Assembly: GCA_020638675.1 (NCBI GenBank)
Contig: JACKID010000001.1
Location: 2,666,001 to 2,730,000 of the forward strand
Direction of reading: 5' to 3'
DNA length: 64,000 bases
Source of the DNA: Planctomycetota bacterium
GTDB taxonomy: Bacteria; Planctomycetota; UBA8742; UBA2392
Shown here: positions 26,421 through 35,681 of the stretch, piece by piece
How the letters are laid out: every line of letters begins with the position of its first letter
How positions within the stretch are numbered: position 1 is the first letter of the stretch
Made by a program: the position numbers and the translations under genes
Notes under the pieces: generated by a model
What the model saw: the letters and a program-made list of their open reading frames with translations, nothing else
The model's database searches: none
What the model was told of the DNA's origin: nothing

Positions 26421-26510
26421 ATCCCAACCATACCGCATGGGCAAAGCCCTTGCCGGCGCTGCTTGCATTCTGGCTTGTGGATACGCGACGAAGCGCAAAG
26501 GCTTTGCGGC

Positions 26511-27581
26511 CTACTTGCGTCGGGTGCCGGGGTTGGGTGGGGCGCCGCGTTGGGGGCGACCTTGCACGTCGCTGCCGAGCGCCTTCGTGAAGCTCTTCGG
26601 GTCGTTGCGGGGCAGCGGCTGGGCCTGCGTGCTGCGCAGCGCGGCCGAGTCGCTCATGGACTGGATCTGTGGGCTGCTCGCACGCACGGGTGCTCCGGTA
26701 ATCGGTGCGGTGCTGTCCAGGCCGGCCGCCCGCAACGCGTCGCGGGCTTTCTTCAGCACGGCCAGCACGGCCGGGATGTTCGGCAGGCGGCGGCGCGGAT
26801 CCTTGGCCGTCATGGCGACCACGGCCTCGCGCAGCTCCTTCGGCAGCGGGTCGAACACTTCACGCGGCATGGAAAGCTGCTCGCCGACGACGTTCAGCAG
26901 CACGGCCATCGGCGTCGCGCCCTCGAACGGGAGTTGACCCGTCAAGAACTGCCACAGGGTCACGCCCAGCGCGTAGATGTCCACGCGAACGTCAACGTCC
27001 ATGCTCTTGATCTGCTCCGGCGCCATGTAGTTCGGCGTGCCGACCACCTGGTTCGACAGCGTCAGCGCCGTCGCCGTGTTGGTGATGCTGCGCGCAAGAC
27101 CGAAGTCGGTCACCTTCACCTTGCCGTCGCGCGCGATCAGGATGTTTGCGGGCTTGATGTCCCGGTGGATCACCTGTTGGTCGTGTGCCTCGCCAAGTGC
27201 GCGCGCCACGAAGCCCGCGATGTTCACTGCGCGCATCGGTGTAAAGCGCTGCTCGCGGTCCAGCAGGCGCTGCGCGTCGACGCCCTCGACGTACTCCATC
27301 ACGAGGTAGTAGACGCCGTGGTCGCGGCCGACGTCGAGCGTGCGCACGATGTTGGGGTGAAGCAGACGCCCGGAAACACGCGCCTCGCGCAGGAAACGCT
27401 CCACCATCTCGCGCTTGCCGACGAACAGGTCGGGCAGCAGCTTGATGGCGACCAGCATGTCGAGTCCGGGGTGGTGCCCCAGATATACAGCGCCCATGCC
27501 GCCGCGCCCCAGAATCCGCTGGGCTACGACGTTGCCGAAGGTCTGGCCTATGATCGGATCGGCGTGCTGGGGCTGTGACAT
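26511..27581 (-). CDS. Hanks-type Ser/Thr protein kinase
   Basis: 356 aa from ATG 27581. A complete kinase domain spans about 15-275: glycine loop ILGRGGMGAVYLG, VAIK lysine (AIKLLPD), HRDIKPANILI catalytic loop, DFGLAR, and VVGTPNYMAPEQ activation segment. The C-terminal 80 residues are low-complexity (SMSDSAALRSTQAQPLPRND) and there is no transmembrane helix or sensor domain, so the enzyme is soluble. Such PknB-like kinases are abundant in Planctomycetota. No phosphatase gene is adjacent. Confidence 0.95.
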   Translation of the reverse strand: MSQPQHADPIIGQTFGNVVAQRILGRGGMGAVYLGHHPGLDMLVAIKLLPDLFVGKREMVERFLREARVSGRLLHPNIVRTLDVGRDHGVYYLVMEYVEGVDAQRLLDREQRFTPMRAVNIAGFVARALGEAHDQQVIHRDIKPANILIARDGKVKVTDFGLARSITNTATALTLSNQVVGTPNYMAPEQIKSMDVDVRVDIYALGVTLWQFLTGQLPFEGATPMAVLLNVVGEQLSMPREVFDPLPKELREAVVAMTAKDPRRRLPNIPAVLAVLKKARDALRAAGLDSTAPITGAPVRASSPQIQSMSDSAALRSTQAQPLPRNDPKSFTKALGSDVQGRPQRGAPPNPGTRRK

Positions 27582-27668
27582 GCGTTCATCCGCGAGCGAA
27601 CCGTCATTATGCCGCACGCGCGGCTTTCCGGCTACGGGGCAAGTCGGGTGTCAGTAACGCGTGCGCGA

Positions 27669-28826
27669 CTAATCGCCCAGCAGTGACCGTGCAATCACGA
27701 TGCGCTGGACCTGGCTGGTGCCCTCATAGATCTCGGTGATCTTGGCGTCGCGGAAATAACGCTCGACGTCGTACTCCTTGCTGTAGCCGTTGCCGCCGAA
27801 GATCTGCACCGCGTCCTTGGCGCACTTGTTGGCCGTCTCGCTGGCGAACAGCTTTGCCATCGCGGCCTCCGCGGCGCACGGCTTGCCGTTGTCGCGCAGC
27901 CATGCGGCGCGATGAATCAGCAGGCGGGCCGCGTCCAGCTTCATCGCCATTTCCGCCAGCATCCACTGCACCGCCTGGAAGCTGCTGATCGGCTTGCCGA
28001 ACTGCTCGCGCGCTTTGGAGTATTCCGTCGCATCTTCCATGCTGGCGCGTCCGATGCCGATCGCCTGTGCGGCAATGCCGATACGCCCGCCGTCGAGCGT
28101 ATCGAGCGCGATGCCGAAGCCCTTGCCTTCGTCGCCGATGCGGTTGGCGGCCGGGATGCGGCAATCCTCGAACAGCACCTCACTGGTGGCGCTGCCGCGG
28201 ATGCCCATCTTCTTTTCCTTCTTGCCGATCGAGATTCCCTTGCGGTCGCGCTCGACAAGGAAGCTGGTGATGCCGCGCGTCTTGTGCTCGTGGCTGGTGC
28301 GGGCCATCACGATGAACACGTCGGCGTAGGGCGCGCTGGTGATCCAGAGCTTGCTACCGTTCAGCACGTACTCGTCGCCATCCTTCTTCGCCTCGCAGAC
28401 GAGACTGCCCGCGTCGGTCCCGCTGCCCGCCTCGGACAGGCAGTACGCGCCGAGCCATTCGCCGCTGGCAACCTTGGGCAGCACGCGGGCCTTCAGCTCA
28501 TCGCTGCCATACTTCGTAAGCAGGCTGCTGAACAGGCTCATGTGCACGCTGAGCGTCACGCCGGTGCTGGCACACCAGCGGTTGATCTCCTCGAGCGTGA
28601 TGCTCGCGGCCTGGTTTGCCATCTTGCCTTCGTAGAACCCCGAGCCGCCGTATTGCTCCGGAATCGTCAGCGCGGTGAGCCCGATCTCGGCCATCTTCTG
28701 GAAGACGCTGCGGTCGAACTCTTCGGCCTTGTCCATCTCGCGTGCCTTGGCCTTCAGCTCGCTTGCGGCGAACTCGCGCGCGGTCTGGCGCAGCATCGAC
28801 AGCTCTTCGTTCAACTCGAAATCCAC
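27669..28826 (-). CDS. Acyl-CoA dehydrogenase
   Basis: 385 aa, standard family length. It shows the N-terminal helical domain (LRQTAREFAASELKAKAREMD), the flavin strand AYCLSEAGSGTDAGSLVC, WITSAPYADVFIVMART, and the C-terminal helical bundle with YSKAREQFGKPI and the QIFGGNGYSKEYDVERYFRDA signature, with a Glu in 'ITEIYEGTSQVQRIVIAR' positioned as the catalytic base of short/medium-chain enzymes. It catalyses FAD-dependent alpha,beta-oxidation of acyl-CoA. No other beta-oxidation genes are adjacent. Confidence 0.96.
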   Translation of the reverse strand: MDFELNEELSMLRQTAREFAASELKAKAREMDKAEEFDRSVFQKMAEIGLTALTIPEQYGGSGFYEGKMANQAASITLEEINRWCASTGVTLSVHMSLFSSLLTKYGSDELKARVLPKVASGEWLGAYCLSEAGSGTDAGSLVCEAKKDGDEYVLNGSKLWITSAPYADVFIVMARTSHEHKTRGITSFLVERDRKGISIGKKEKKMGIRGSATSEVLFEDCRIPAANRIGDEGKGFGIALDTLDGGRIGIAAQAIGIGRASMEDATEYSKAREQFGKPISSFQAVQWMLAEMAMKLDAARLLIHRAAWLRDNGKPCAAEAAMAKLFASETANKCAKDAVQIFGGNGYSKEYDVERYFRDAKITEIYEGTSQVQRIVIARSLLGD

Positions 28827-28890
28827 GGGCTTCCTCCGGCTACGGGTGCCTTCCTTTTATATCTCCCGCCGCCCGCCTCAACCGGCCGGA

Positions 28891-31068
28891 CTAGCGCTTG
28901 CCCACACCGAGCATCAGCGACAGCGCCAACAGGCCCGCCGCGAACAGGAAGCAGACGAGGTAGACAATGCCCGGCGCGGGATCAGGCCGAAGCAGCGAAC
29001 GCTCGCTGGTCGCGCGCTGCACCAGGTACCGACGCAGATCCTTTGAGCGAGGCCCGCTCGTGCCGTAGGCCTCACGCAGATCAGCCGCCAGCGCAACCAT
29101 GAACTGCGCGCCCGGACGTCCCTCAGGCTCCGCCAGCAGGGGCGTCAGACGCTCGCCGCCGATCTGCAGATGAATGACATTCAGCTGGGACAGCAACGGA
29201 CCGGGCTCGCCGGCGGCATAGTCGGACAGCGCCTCGTCGAGCCGCGGGAACGGCGAGACGCCATCGTGCTCAAGCAACAGGCGCTCGAGCCGCAGTGAAT
29301 CCTCGTGCGTCGGGTCCAGCAGAAATACGCAGGCCGCGGCGTCACGCGCGACGTCGAAGCGCTGCTCCGCGGCCGACGGCTCGACCAGCGCCAGCGCTTT
29401 TCGGCGCACGGCCGGCGCAAAGACAGCCGCGTCGCCGTCGCCCTCGATCGCAAGCCTCGCGAGGCGGGCTTCGAAGTCTGCCCGTGCTTCTCGCCGGGAC
29501 TTCGCGTCCGGTGCGTCGACCACTTGATTGAACGCACTCTCCAGCGGCGGTACCGCGGGCGCGTCGGCCGAAAGCATGGCGGGCATCAGCACAATCAGCG
29601 AGGCGGCCACAGCGCGCAGCATGCCGGTCTCGCGGCTGCGCGTGCGCTGGCCCAGCGAGCCGAACCACATCAGCGCAAATGCGACGGCAAAGCCCGCAAG
29701 CATCACGTTGTATTCGCGCCGCGACAGCGCCACGGCCAGCACTGCCAGCAGCAACAGCGGGCGGGCCACGCGAAATGCCATCGTGAGGTACAGGCGCTCC
29801 AGCCACGGGCGCGAACTGTGGAATGCCACCGAGACCACGCGCATACCAACGCCAACCCGTCGCGCCATGGTCACCCGAATCACGGCAAGCAGCGCGGGCA
29901 TCACCGTCAGCAGCGGCAGGTAGGCGTCGCCGGTCCCCATGTACAGGCTGACCAGCAGCGCAACGAAGCACACCAGTGCGGCGGCATACCCGAACTTCGC
30001 CGAGCCGCTGCGCCAGTCGTGCGGCAGCAGGCGCGTCGCGCCCAGCATCGAGGCGGCCGCAAGACTGCACGCCAGCGTTACGATGAAACACCACGCGAGC
30101 GTCACCTGGCGGCCGCTCGGGCGAAGTTCCTGCGGCCAGCCCTGAAACAGATCCAGACCGAGCGCCGGGATCACGTCCATGATCAGCACGCCGGGCGCCG
30201 CGTGGACAGGCTCGGGCACGACGCCCTGCCGGTAGCAGAGGGCCGAAAGCAACAGCAAGCCGGCGAGCGCCGACAGCACCAGCAGGAAGGTCACGCCCGC
30301 GACGAGGATGCGGGCCTCCCGTCCGACGGCCGCGCGCTTGGGCAGACCGCGGCCGGCGGCCACCAGCATGCCGGTTTGTGCACCGAGCGTGAGCATGGCA
30401 ACGGCAGAGGCGTCTCCCCAGAAGCGCAGCGAGTACAGCGCATCCAGGCGAACCGGCGCGGCCAGGGCGGCAAGCGCGCCGGCGCCCTGCATGGAGTAGC
30501 CCACAAGCAGCCCGAGCAGCATCAGCACGATCACGACGGCCAGCAGCCAGCCGGCAATCCAGCTGAGGCCCGCAAGCCGTTTGCGCCGCGCGAACAGCAG
30601 CAGCACCATCGTGATGAACGCGGTGGTGCCCATCCCCCACCACGCGGCCGACGTGGTGGCGGTGTGCCACGCCGTCGAGTAGGTGGTCAGCTCACGCGCC
30701 TGGTAGGCCAGCGTGCCGACGGGCAGCGGGAACAGCGACTCATTGAACAGCCACGTGCACGCACGCGCGCCGAGCACAAGCAACACGCACGCCAGCACAA
30801 GCCGGATCAGCGTCTGGACGCTTTGCAGGGATTCCCGCCCGCTGAAGCGGTGGTCCAGCCGGCCGCTGGCCAGCGCGAGGCGCACCAGCGGCCCGCCGAA
30901 CAGGAACACCAGCCCGGCGGCGGCGGGCAGGAACAGCGCGCCATGGGTCAGGATCCCGCGCGTGGCAATAAACGGCCCGCCCATCGCCAGCAGCACCAGC
31001 ATGGTGGTCAGCAGAAAGCCGGCACGGCTGTGCCAGCGGGCGTGGCTGTATTCGCGGGTGATCGACAT
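28891..31068 (-). CDS. Large polytopic membrane protein, distant NSS-transporter-like
   Basis: 725 aa from ATG 31068, with about 12-13 hydrophobic helices in residues 15-530, then a soluble helical tail (about 545-700) and a last TM helix near the C-terminus (VYLVCFLFAAGLLALSLML). The stretch LDALYSLRFWGDASAVAML to TGMLVAAGRGLP resembles the TM6-TM7 region of sodium:neurotransmitter symporters ('xxaxgQaFFSLSLGxGxxxxYgSY'), and preceding helices fit that topology. The similarity is distant. The long C-terminal domain is not part of the usual family. Transport is the best guess; the substrate is unknown. Confidence 0.5.
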   Translation of the reverse strand: MSITREYSHARWHSRAGFLLTTMLVLLAMGGPFIATRGILTHGALFLPAAAGLVFLFGGPLVRLALASGRLDHRFSGRESLQSVQTLIRLVLACVLLVLGARACTWLFNESLFPLPVGTLAYQARELTTYSTAWHTATTSAAWWGMGTTAFITMVLLLFARRKRLAGLSWIAGWLLAVVIVLMLLGLLVGYSMQGAGALAALAAPVRLDALYSLRFWGDASAVAMLTLGAQTGMLVAAGRGLPKRAAVGREARILVAGVTFLLVLSALAGLLLLSALCYRQGVVPEPVHAAPGVLIMDVIPALGLDLFQGWPQELRPSGRQVTLAWCFIVTLACSLAAASMLGATRLLPHDWRSGSAKFGYAAALVCFVALLVSLYMGTGDAYLPLLTVMPALLAVIRVTMARRVGVGMRVVSVAFHSSRPWLERLYLTMAFRVARPLLLLAVLAVALSRREYNVMLAGFAVAFALMWFGSLGQRTRSRETGMLRAVAASLIVLMPAMLSADAPAVPPLESAFNQVVDAPDAKSRREARADFEARLARLAIEGDGDAAVFAPAVRRKALALVEPSAAEQRFDVARDAAACVFLLDPTHEDSLRLERLLLEHDGVSPFPRLDEALSDYAAGEPGPLLSQLNVIHLQIGGERLTPLLAEPEGRPGAQFMVALAADLREAYGTSGPRSKDLRRYLVQRATSERSLLRPDPAPGIVYLVCFLFAAGLLALSLMLGVGKR

Positions 31069-31118
31069 CCACGGCAATGATCGGTGATCGCCGGCCGATA
31101 CGCAATGGAGACGCGCTT

Positions 31119-31146
31119 CAGGCGGCAGGCGGCAGGCGGCAGGCGC
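31119..31146. repeat. Heptanucleotide tandem repeat (CAGGCGG)
   Basis: CAGGCGG is repeated three times exactly (31119-31139) and followed by CAGGCGC. It lies just upstream of the transporter-like gene. Period 7 and a partial fit to YTRGNGN link it loosely to the other heptad repeats of the window. Confidence 0.7.
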
Positions 31147-31255
31147 CCGGAGGGCGCGCAATCAAACAGCCCGGGCGTCAGCCCCGGGTTGCCGCAGGCC
31201 CAAGGGCAAGAGCCCGCGGAGCTTGCGACACAGCCTTGGGCCGGACAGTCCTGGC
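31147..31255. repeat. GC-rich intergenic hairpin element
   Basis: The gap between the GGND-repeat gene and the transporter-like gene holds several inverted repeats: CCCGG/CCGGG arms around 31170-31190, and GGCCCAAGG (31197-31205) with CCTTGGGCC (31236-31244). The wording 'CGTCAGCCCCGGGTT' is of a kind I associate with dispersed planctomycete intergenic repeats; copy number cannot be checked here. No ORF is supported. Confidence 0.45.
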
Positions 31256-31264
31256 CCGCGGTCT

Positions 31265-33718
31265 CTACTCGATGCGCCTGATGATGTGGAAGCCGAACTC
31301 GGTTTCGCAGCAGTCGATCTGGCCTTTGCCCAGCTTCAGCGCGAGGTTGAAGAACGGTTTGACGTAGATTTCATTGTCCGCGTCCACGGCATAGACGTAG
31401 TGCGGATCAGAATCCTCATTGTGATCGGTCTGCAACTGTGCCCAGTCAGCGCCTTTGGTACGGGCCTGCTTCAGCACTTCGTCGCGCAGTGCCTCGGCCT
31501 GCGCTTTCGTTCGCTCCGGGTCTCTGGGTACCACGCGCTCGTTTGCGCCCTTCCAGCTGATCAGGATGTGCTGGACGGTAACATGCTCAGGCGCCGGGTC
31601 CTGCACAGTCGGCAGTGTTGACTCGTCAACGCCGGGGAACCAGTTCGGCGGCACGTCGTACACCAGCTGGTGGTCGCCGCGGCGCGTAAACTGGCCGTCC
31701 TTGATTTCCTTGGGGCCGTAGCTGTCCGTGCCCGCAAGATCCAGCAGCAGGCTGATGTCGTTGTTGCTGCCCTTGCCGATGCTGCCCTCGTTGTTGGTGC
31801 AGTGGCTGTCGTCGCCCGCGCAGTCCAGCAGGATGCCGACCGAGAAGTTCAGCCCCATGCCCTGGCCGTTGCCCTGGTAGAAGTCGTTGCCCGCGCGGTC
31901 GATCTGCCAGCCCACCGCCCAGTCATGCGCCGCGCCCTGGCCCAGCCCGACCCCCATCGAATAGGTGTCGTTGCCGGACAGGTCGACCAGAATTGCCGAG
32001 GAAAGGTGAATGCCCGCGCCCTGCCCGTACTGCCCGAGCGTGTAGGTGTCGTTGCCGCCGGTGTCGACGAGCATGCCGAGCGAATACCAGTAGCTGCTGC
32101 CCTGTCCGTAGATGTCGGTGGTGTAGACGTCGTTGCCGTCGCCTTCGTCCAACAGCAGCGCCACGCCGCCGCCGGTCCCGACGCCGCTGTCGTTGCGGTT
32201 GCCGATCGAGAAGCCCTGGCTGAGTGACTGATAGCGATCGTTCCAGAGCGGCTGGTGCAGGTACTTGCCGCCCGCGTAGTAGTCATCATTGCCCGCGCCG
32301 TCGGTGAGCACGCCCACGCCCATCACCTGCGCGAAGCCCTGCACGAAGCGGCAGCCGCGGTAGCTGTCGTTGCCGGCGACGTCCATAAGCTGGCCGTAGC
32401 CGAAGCAGCCCGCGCCCTGCGAGCCGCTGTCGCAGCGGTACTCGTCATCGCCGCCATCATCGAACAGCTCGCCATAGCCGCACAGCCCGCAACCCTGCGA
32501 GCAGAAGCGCGACTTGTAGTAATCATCGCCGCCGCCAAGGTCGTACAGCATGCCCACGCCGAAGAAGCCGAATCCCTGCGTGAAGTCGCCGCCTTCGTAG
32601 CGGTCGTTGCCGCCGCAATCCAGCACGAAGCTGATGGCGCCGTGGCCCTCAAGCCCCAGTCCGCACGCCACACGCCCGCGGTACACGTCGTCTCCGCCGA
32701 GGTCGATGATGCCGATGAAGTCGTCACCCTCGTACGTGTTGGGCCCCTCACCGCCGATCACCAGCTTGCCGTTCGGGCCCTGCCACGCCGCCAGCACGCC
32801 GCCGGTCACGCCCTCCACGGTTGATGCCGGCCCGGCGTACGGCGCGTCGCCGTCTTCGTGCTCGATGATGCTGGTGTAGCCTTCAACCCACTTCTCGCGC
32901 AGCGTGACCTGGGTCAGGTCGGCCGCGCGAAATGTCCCCAGTGCGGCAGCAAGGCTCACGAGGTCAAACCAGTCTTGCGGCTCCGCCACGTCCTCGCAGC
33001 CCGGGATTGTGATCTCTGACTCTGCTACCAGCCCGGGTGCGGCGCGCCCGATGGTGCGGCGTGTCTGTCCGTCATCGCTGTCGAGGCGTGTAAGCGCTGC
33101 CAACGGCACGAACAGCTCCTGGCCCAGCGCGTACATCTCGGCCTGCCATGCCTTCGCGTGTTCTTCCGGCAGTTCCTGAACCTGCCTGGCTTCACCGCCA
33201 AAGAGGGCTGCCTCAAAAGCGTTGTCCAGCGTGGCGCGGGCCTTGGCGGGGTCGCCGGCCTTCTGGATGGCCTCAGCCTTGTCCTGCAGGGCCTTGCGGG
33301 TCGCGTAGTCCAGTTCCACTTCGGCGTCGGCCCAACGATTCACCTTGGCGTCCAGCAAGCCCGCAGCGTGCTGCGCCCGGCCGGTCGGGTCGCCCGAGCC
33401 ACTGAACGCGCGGGCCGCCAACTCGGCTGTGCGGGGCACGCCAAGTGGATGGTCAAGGCTGTCGTTGCAGACCGTCAGGCGAAACTTGTCGTTCGGTCGG
33501 TGCTTCTTCTCGTAGTCGAGGTCGGATGGCTTGAGGTTGATGCAGCCGAGTGCGGACTCAAGGTACTCATAGTCGTCGGGCGTGAAGAATGCGCCTGCTT
33601 CAAACGACCATTTCGGTGCGTTCGCAGCGGCCGGGGGTACCTCTTGGGCGCCGCTGCTTCTGGCCGCCAAGAAAATCAGCGTGGCCGCCAACAAACTCAC
33701 TAGTACGCGTTTGCCCAT
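31265..33718 (-). CDS. Exported GGND-repeat (RTX-like) protein with C-terminal parvulin domain
   Basis: 817 aa with a signal peptide (1-24). Residues about 25-330 are a mixed, mostly helical region. Residues about 330-665 hold roughly 11 tandem repeats of 26-29 residues of the form [G/A]GNDxYxxGxxxQGxGxxGxGxLxD, for example GGNDRYEGGDFTQGFGFFGVG; they look like RTX or pentapeptide-type beta-solenoid turns that would bind Ca2+ through the GND motif. One repeat is long (about 50 residues). Residues about 700-817 match a PpiC rotamase (VTVQHILISWKG ... EALRDEVLKQARTKGADW ... FFNLALKLGKGQI ... TEFGFHIIRRI). It is probably periplasmic or surface-attached; the client is unknown. Confidence 0.7.
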   Translation of the reverse strand: MGKRVLVSLLAATLIFLAARSSGAQEVPPAAANAPKWSFEAGAFFTPDDYEYLESALGCINLKPSDLDYEKKHRPNDKFRLTVCNDSLDHPLGVPRTAELAARAFSGSGDPTGRAQHAAGLLDAKVNRWADAEVELDYATRKALQDKAEAIQKAGDPAKARATLDNAFEAALFGGEARQVQELPEEHAKAWQAEMYALGQELFVPLAALTRLDSDDGQTRRTIGRAAPGLVAESEITIPGCEDVAEPQDWFDLVSLAAALGTFRAADLTQVTLREKWVEGYTSIIEHEDGDAPYAGPASTVEGVTGGVLAAWQGPNGKLVIGGEGPNTYEGDDFIGIIDLGGDDVYRGRVACGLGLEGHGAISFVLDCGGNDRYEGGDFTQGFGFFGVGMLYDLGGGDDYYKSRFCSQGCGLCGYGELFDDGGDDEYRCDSGSQGAGCFGYGQLMDVAGNDSYRGCRFVQGFAQVMGVGVLTDGAGNDDYYAGGKYLHQPLWNDRYQSLSQGFSIGNRNDSGVGTGGGVALLLDEGDGNDVYTTDIYGQGSSYWYSLGMLVDTGGNDTYTLGQYGQGAGIHLSSAILVDLSGNDTYSMGVGLGQGAAHDWAVGWQIDRAGNDFYQGNGQGMGLNFSVGILLDCAGDDSHCTNNEGSIGKGSNNDISLLLDLAGTDSYGPKEIKDGQFTRRGDHQLVYDVPPNWFPGVDESTLPTVQDPAPEHVTVQHILISWKGANERVVPRDPERTKAQAEALRDEVLKQARTKGADWAQLQTDHNEDSDPHYVYAVDADNEIYVKPFFNLALKLGKGQIDCCETEFGFHIIRRIE

Positions 33719-33841
33719 GGGTTACAACCTTCCTACAATCCCCACGCGCCGGAGTGTAGACTCACGCGGCGACTTGGAAGCGTCCGGTGTCTTGGTTATA
33801 TCGCTCGCGAGGGGCGTGCGAAAGCGGGTCTGGAAGCAGCT

Positions 33842-34621
33842 ATGTTCGATTTTGCCGGCAAGAAAGTATTCATCACTGGCGGGACCCGCGGAATTGGTCT
33901 GTCCGTCGCGGTCAAAATGGCCAAGGCCGGCGCCGACGTGGCCGTCAACTACCTTCGCAACAGGGCCGCGGCAGACGAGGCCAAGAACGCCATCCTCGAC
34001 GCATCCGGCGGCAAAGAGCCCCTGCTGCTGAAAGGCAACGTCGCCAAGGATGAGGACATCGAAAAGATGTTCTCCGAGATCAAGGACAAGTGGGGCGGGC
34101 TGAATTTCCTGATCAGCAACGCCGCCAGCGGCGTACTGAAGCCGCCCGCCGAGTTGACCCACCATCACTGGCAATGGACGCTGGATATCAACGCCTACGC
34201 GCTGCTGCCGCTGTCGCGCTTTGCCATTCCGCTGATGAAGGGCGCGGACGGCAAGGGCAACGGGCGCATTATCGCAGTAAGCAGCCTGGGAAGCATTCGC
34301 GCCTTCCAGAACTACGCGGCCGTGGGCGCCTCCAAGGGCGCGCTGGAAAGCCTCGTGCGCCACCTGTGCGTAGAGTACGCCAGCCAGGGCATCAACGTGA
34401 ACGCGGTCAGCGCCAGCGTCGTCGACACGGACGCGCTGAAGCACTTCCCGAACCGGGAAGCGATGATCGAGGAAAGCCTGCAGTGGATGCCGGCCAAGAA
34501 GCTGGTCACGCCCGAAAACGTCGCCGACGCGGTAATGCTGATGTGCAGCGACTACACCAGCATGGTCCACGGGCACACGTTTATCGTGGACGGCGGGCTG
34601 TCCATCATGCTGCCGGGCTAG
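33842..34621 (+). CDS. fabL: Enoyl-[ACP] reductase III (FabL-type SDR)
   Basis: 259 aa classical short-chain dehydrogenase: nucleotide motif ITGGTRGIGLSVA, NAASGVL, a catalytic tetrad with Ser in VSSLGSIRAF and Tyr/Lys in YAAVGASKGALESL, and VVDTDALKHFPNRE. The segments NAASGVLKPPAEL, SSLGSIR, and DTDALKHFPNRE are those of Bacillus subtilis FabL, an NADPH-dependent reductase that completes each fatty-acid elongation round and is insensitive to triclosan. Other SDRs are possible, but the FabL-specific blocks make this the best call. It is followed by two lipoprotein genes on the same strand. Confidence 0.85.
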   Translation: MFDFAGKKVFITGGTRGIGLSVAVKMAKAGADVAVNYLRNRAAADEAKNAILDASGGKEPLLLKGNVAKDEDIEKMFSEIKDKWGGLNFLISNAASGVLKPPAELTHHHWQWTLDINAYALLPLSRFAIPLMKGADGKGNGRIIAVSSLGSIRAFQNYAAVGASKGALESLVRHLCVEYASQGINVNAVSASVVDTDALKHFPNREAMIEESLQWMPAKKLVTPENVADAVMLMCSDYTSMVHGHTFIVDGGLSIMLPG

Positions 34622-34656
34622 TCACAACGACAATCCACCCCAAGCGGAGAACTCCT

Positions 34657-35097
34657 GTGAACAGGATGATGCAGGGACTCGCGATTGCGATGTTCGCGGT
34701 GCTGGTACTTGGGCTGTGCGGCTGCGCCGGCGGCGACACGTCGTCGCCCGAGAACGTGGTGAAGGCATACCACGAAGCCAGCAAAGCCAAGGACAAAGAG
34801 CGCCTGAAGAAGCTGCTGTCTAAGGAAGACCTCGCGAACTGGAAGGAAGACGCCTCCGAAAAGGCCGCCGAAGAGGATACGGCCGAATACAAGATCGGCG
34901 CGACCAAGATCGAAGGCACTGGCGCCACCGTAGAGGTCACTTACACCCGGGACGGCAAAGAGACTTCCAAGATCAAGTACCAGTGCGTCAAGGAAGACGA
35001 TCAGTGGAAGCTGGCGCTGGGCAAGACCTTTAAGGAGTCATTCAAGGACTTGTTCAAGGATGCCTTCAAGGACATCACCGGCGGCAACAAGGAATAG
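34657..35097 (+). CDS. Lipoprotein with DUF4878-like domain
   Basis: 146 aa. GTG 34657 was chosen because GCGGAGA stands 6 bases upstream; ATG 34666 is an alternative. The signal peptide ends in the lipobox LCGC. The mature protein starts with SSPENVVKAYHEASKAKDKE, followed by a strand-rich part, a pattern of NTF2-like DUF4878 proteins ('sPeevvkaflealkkgD'). The C-terminus is a Lys/Phe-rich repeat (KTFKESFKDLFKDAFKDI). The gene 128 bp downstream encodes a related lipoprotein, suggesting duplication. Confidence 0.7.
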   Translation: MNRMMQGLAIAMFAVLVLGLCGCAGGDTSSPENVVKAYHEASKAKDKERLKKLLSKEDLANWKEDASEKAAEEDTAEYKIGATKIEGTGATVEVTYTRDGKETSKIKYQCVKEDDQWKLALGKTFKESFKDLFKDAFKDITGGNKE

Positions 35098-35225
35098 ACC
35101 TTCGTCGTCTCAGCGGGTTAACCACCCGGCAATACAGCGCGCCCAATCGCGCATACGCAAGGCGGGTTCGGCGTGCAGCGGCTTCCATCGCGGCGCGCGG
35201 CAGTCACGCGGCGTACACTGGGCGC

Positions 35226-35642
35226 ATGAAAAAGCTTGCCCCGTTGCTGTTGCTGTTCTTGCTGATTGCCGCGTGCGGCGGCGACGAAGGCTCGGACACC
35301 CCCGAAGAAGCCGTCACCCGGTTCATTGAGGCGCTGCAGTCGGGCGACCCCGAGGACATCTACGCGGCCGTTCATCGCCGTGAGGGCGAGAGCTTCCAGA
35401 AATCGGACGAGCGGATGGACTGGAACCGCTGGGACTACTGCAACATTGAAGAGTTCAGCATCGGCGAGGCCGTGCTCGACGGCAATCGCGCCAAGGTCAC
35501 CATCCACACCAAGCGCGAAGTCGGCGAAGAAATCCAGGAGCAGGATGAGCTGGTGGTCTGCATCCAGGAGAACAAGAAGTGGAAGGTCACCATGTCCGGC
35601 TCATCGCCGCTGTTCCTGCCGCCCAGCAAGAAGCCGGACTGA
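35226..35642 (+). CDS. Lipoprotein with DUF4878-like domain
   Basis: 138 aa. Signal peptide MKKLAPLLLLFLLIAAC with lipobox IAAC. The mature N-terminus TPEEAVTRFIEALQSGDPED and the later strands NRAKVTIHTKREVG, ELVVCIQENKKWKVTM give the same NTF2-like pattern as the gene at 34657. Two such small lipoproteins in a row suggest local duplication. The ligand and role are unknown. Confidence 0.7.
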   Translation: MKKLAPLLLLFLLIAACGGDEGSDTPEEAVTRFIEALQSGDPEDIYAAVHRREGESFQKSDERMDWNRWDYCNIEEFSIGEAVLDGNRAKVTIHTKREVGEEIQEQDELVVCIQENKKWKVTMSGSSPLFLPPSKKPD

Positions 35643-35681
35643 ACACTAAACAGCGTCGGCCCGGGCACATATCCTGTGCCC

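Noticed and set aside
29305..31080. 591-aa open frame on the plus strand
   Set aside because: It is antisense to the transporter-like gene; the protein is a monotone His/Arg/Gln/Ala-rich string typical of reverse-strand shadows in GC-rich DNA.
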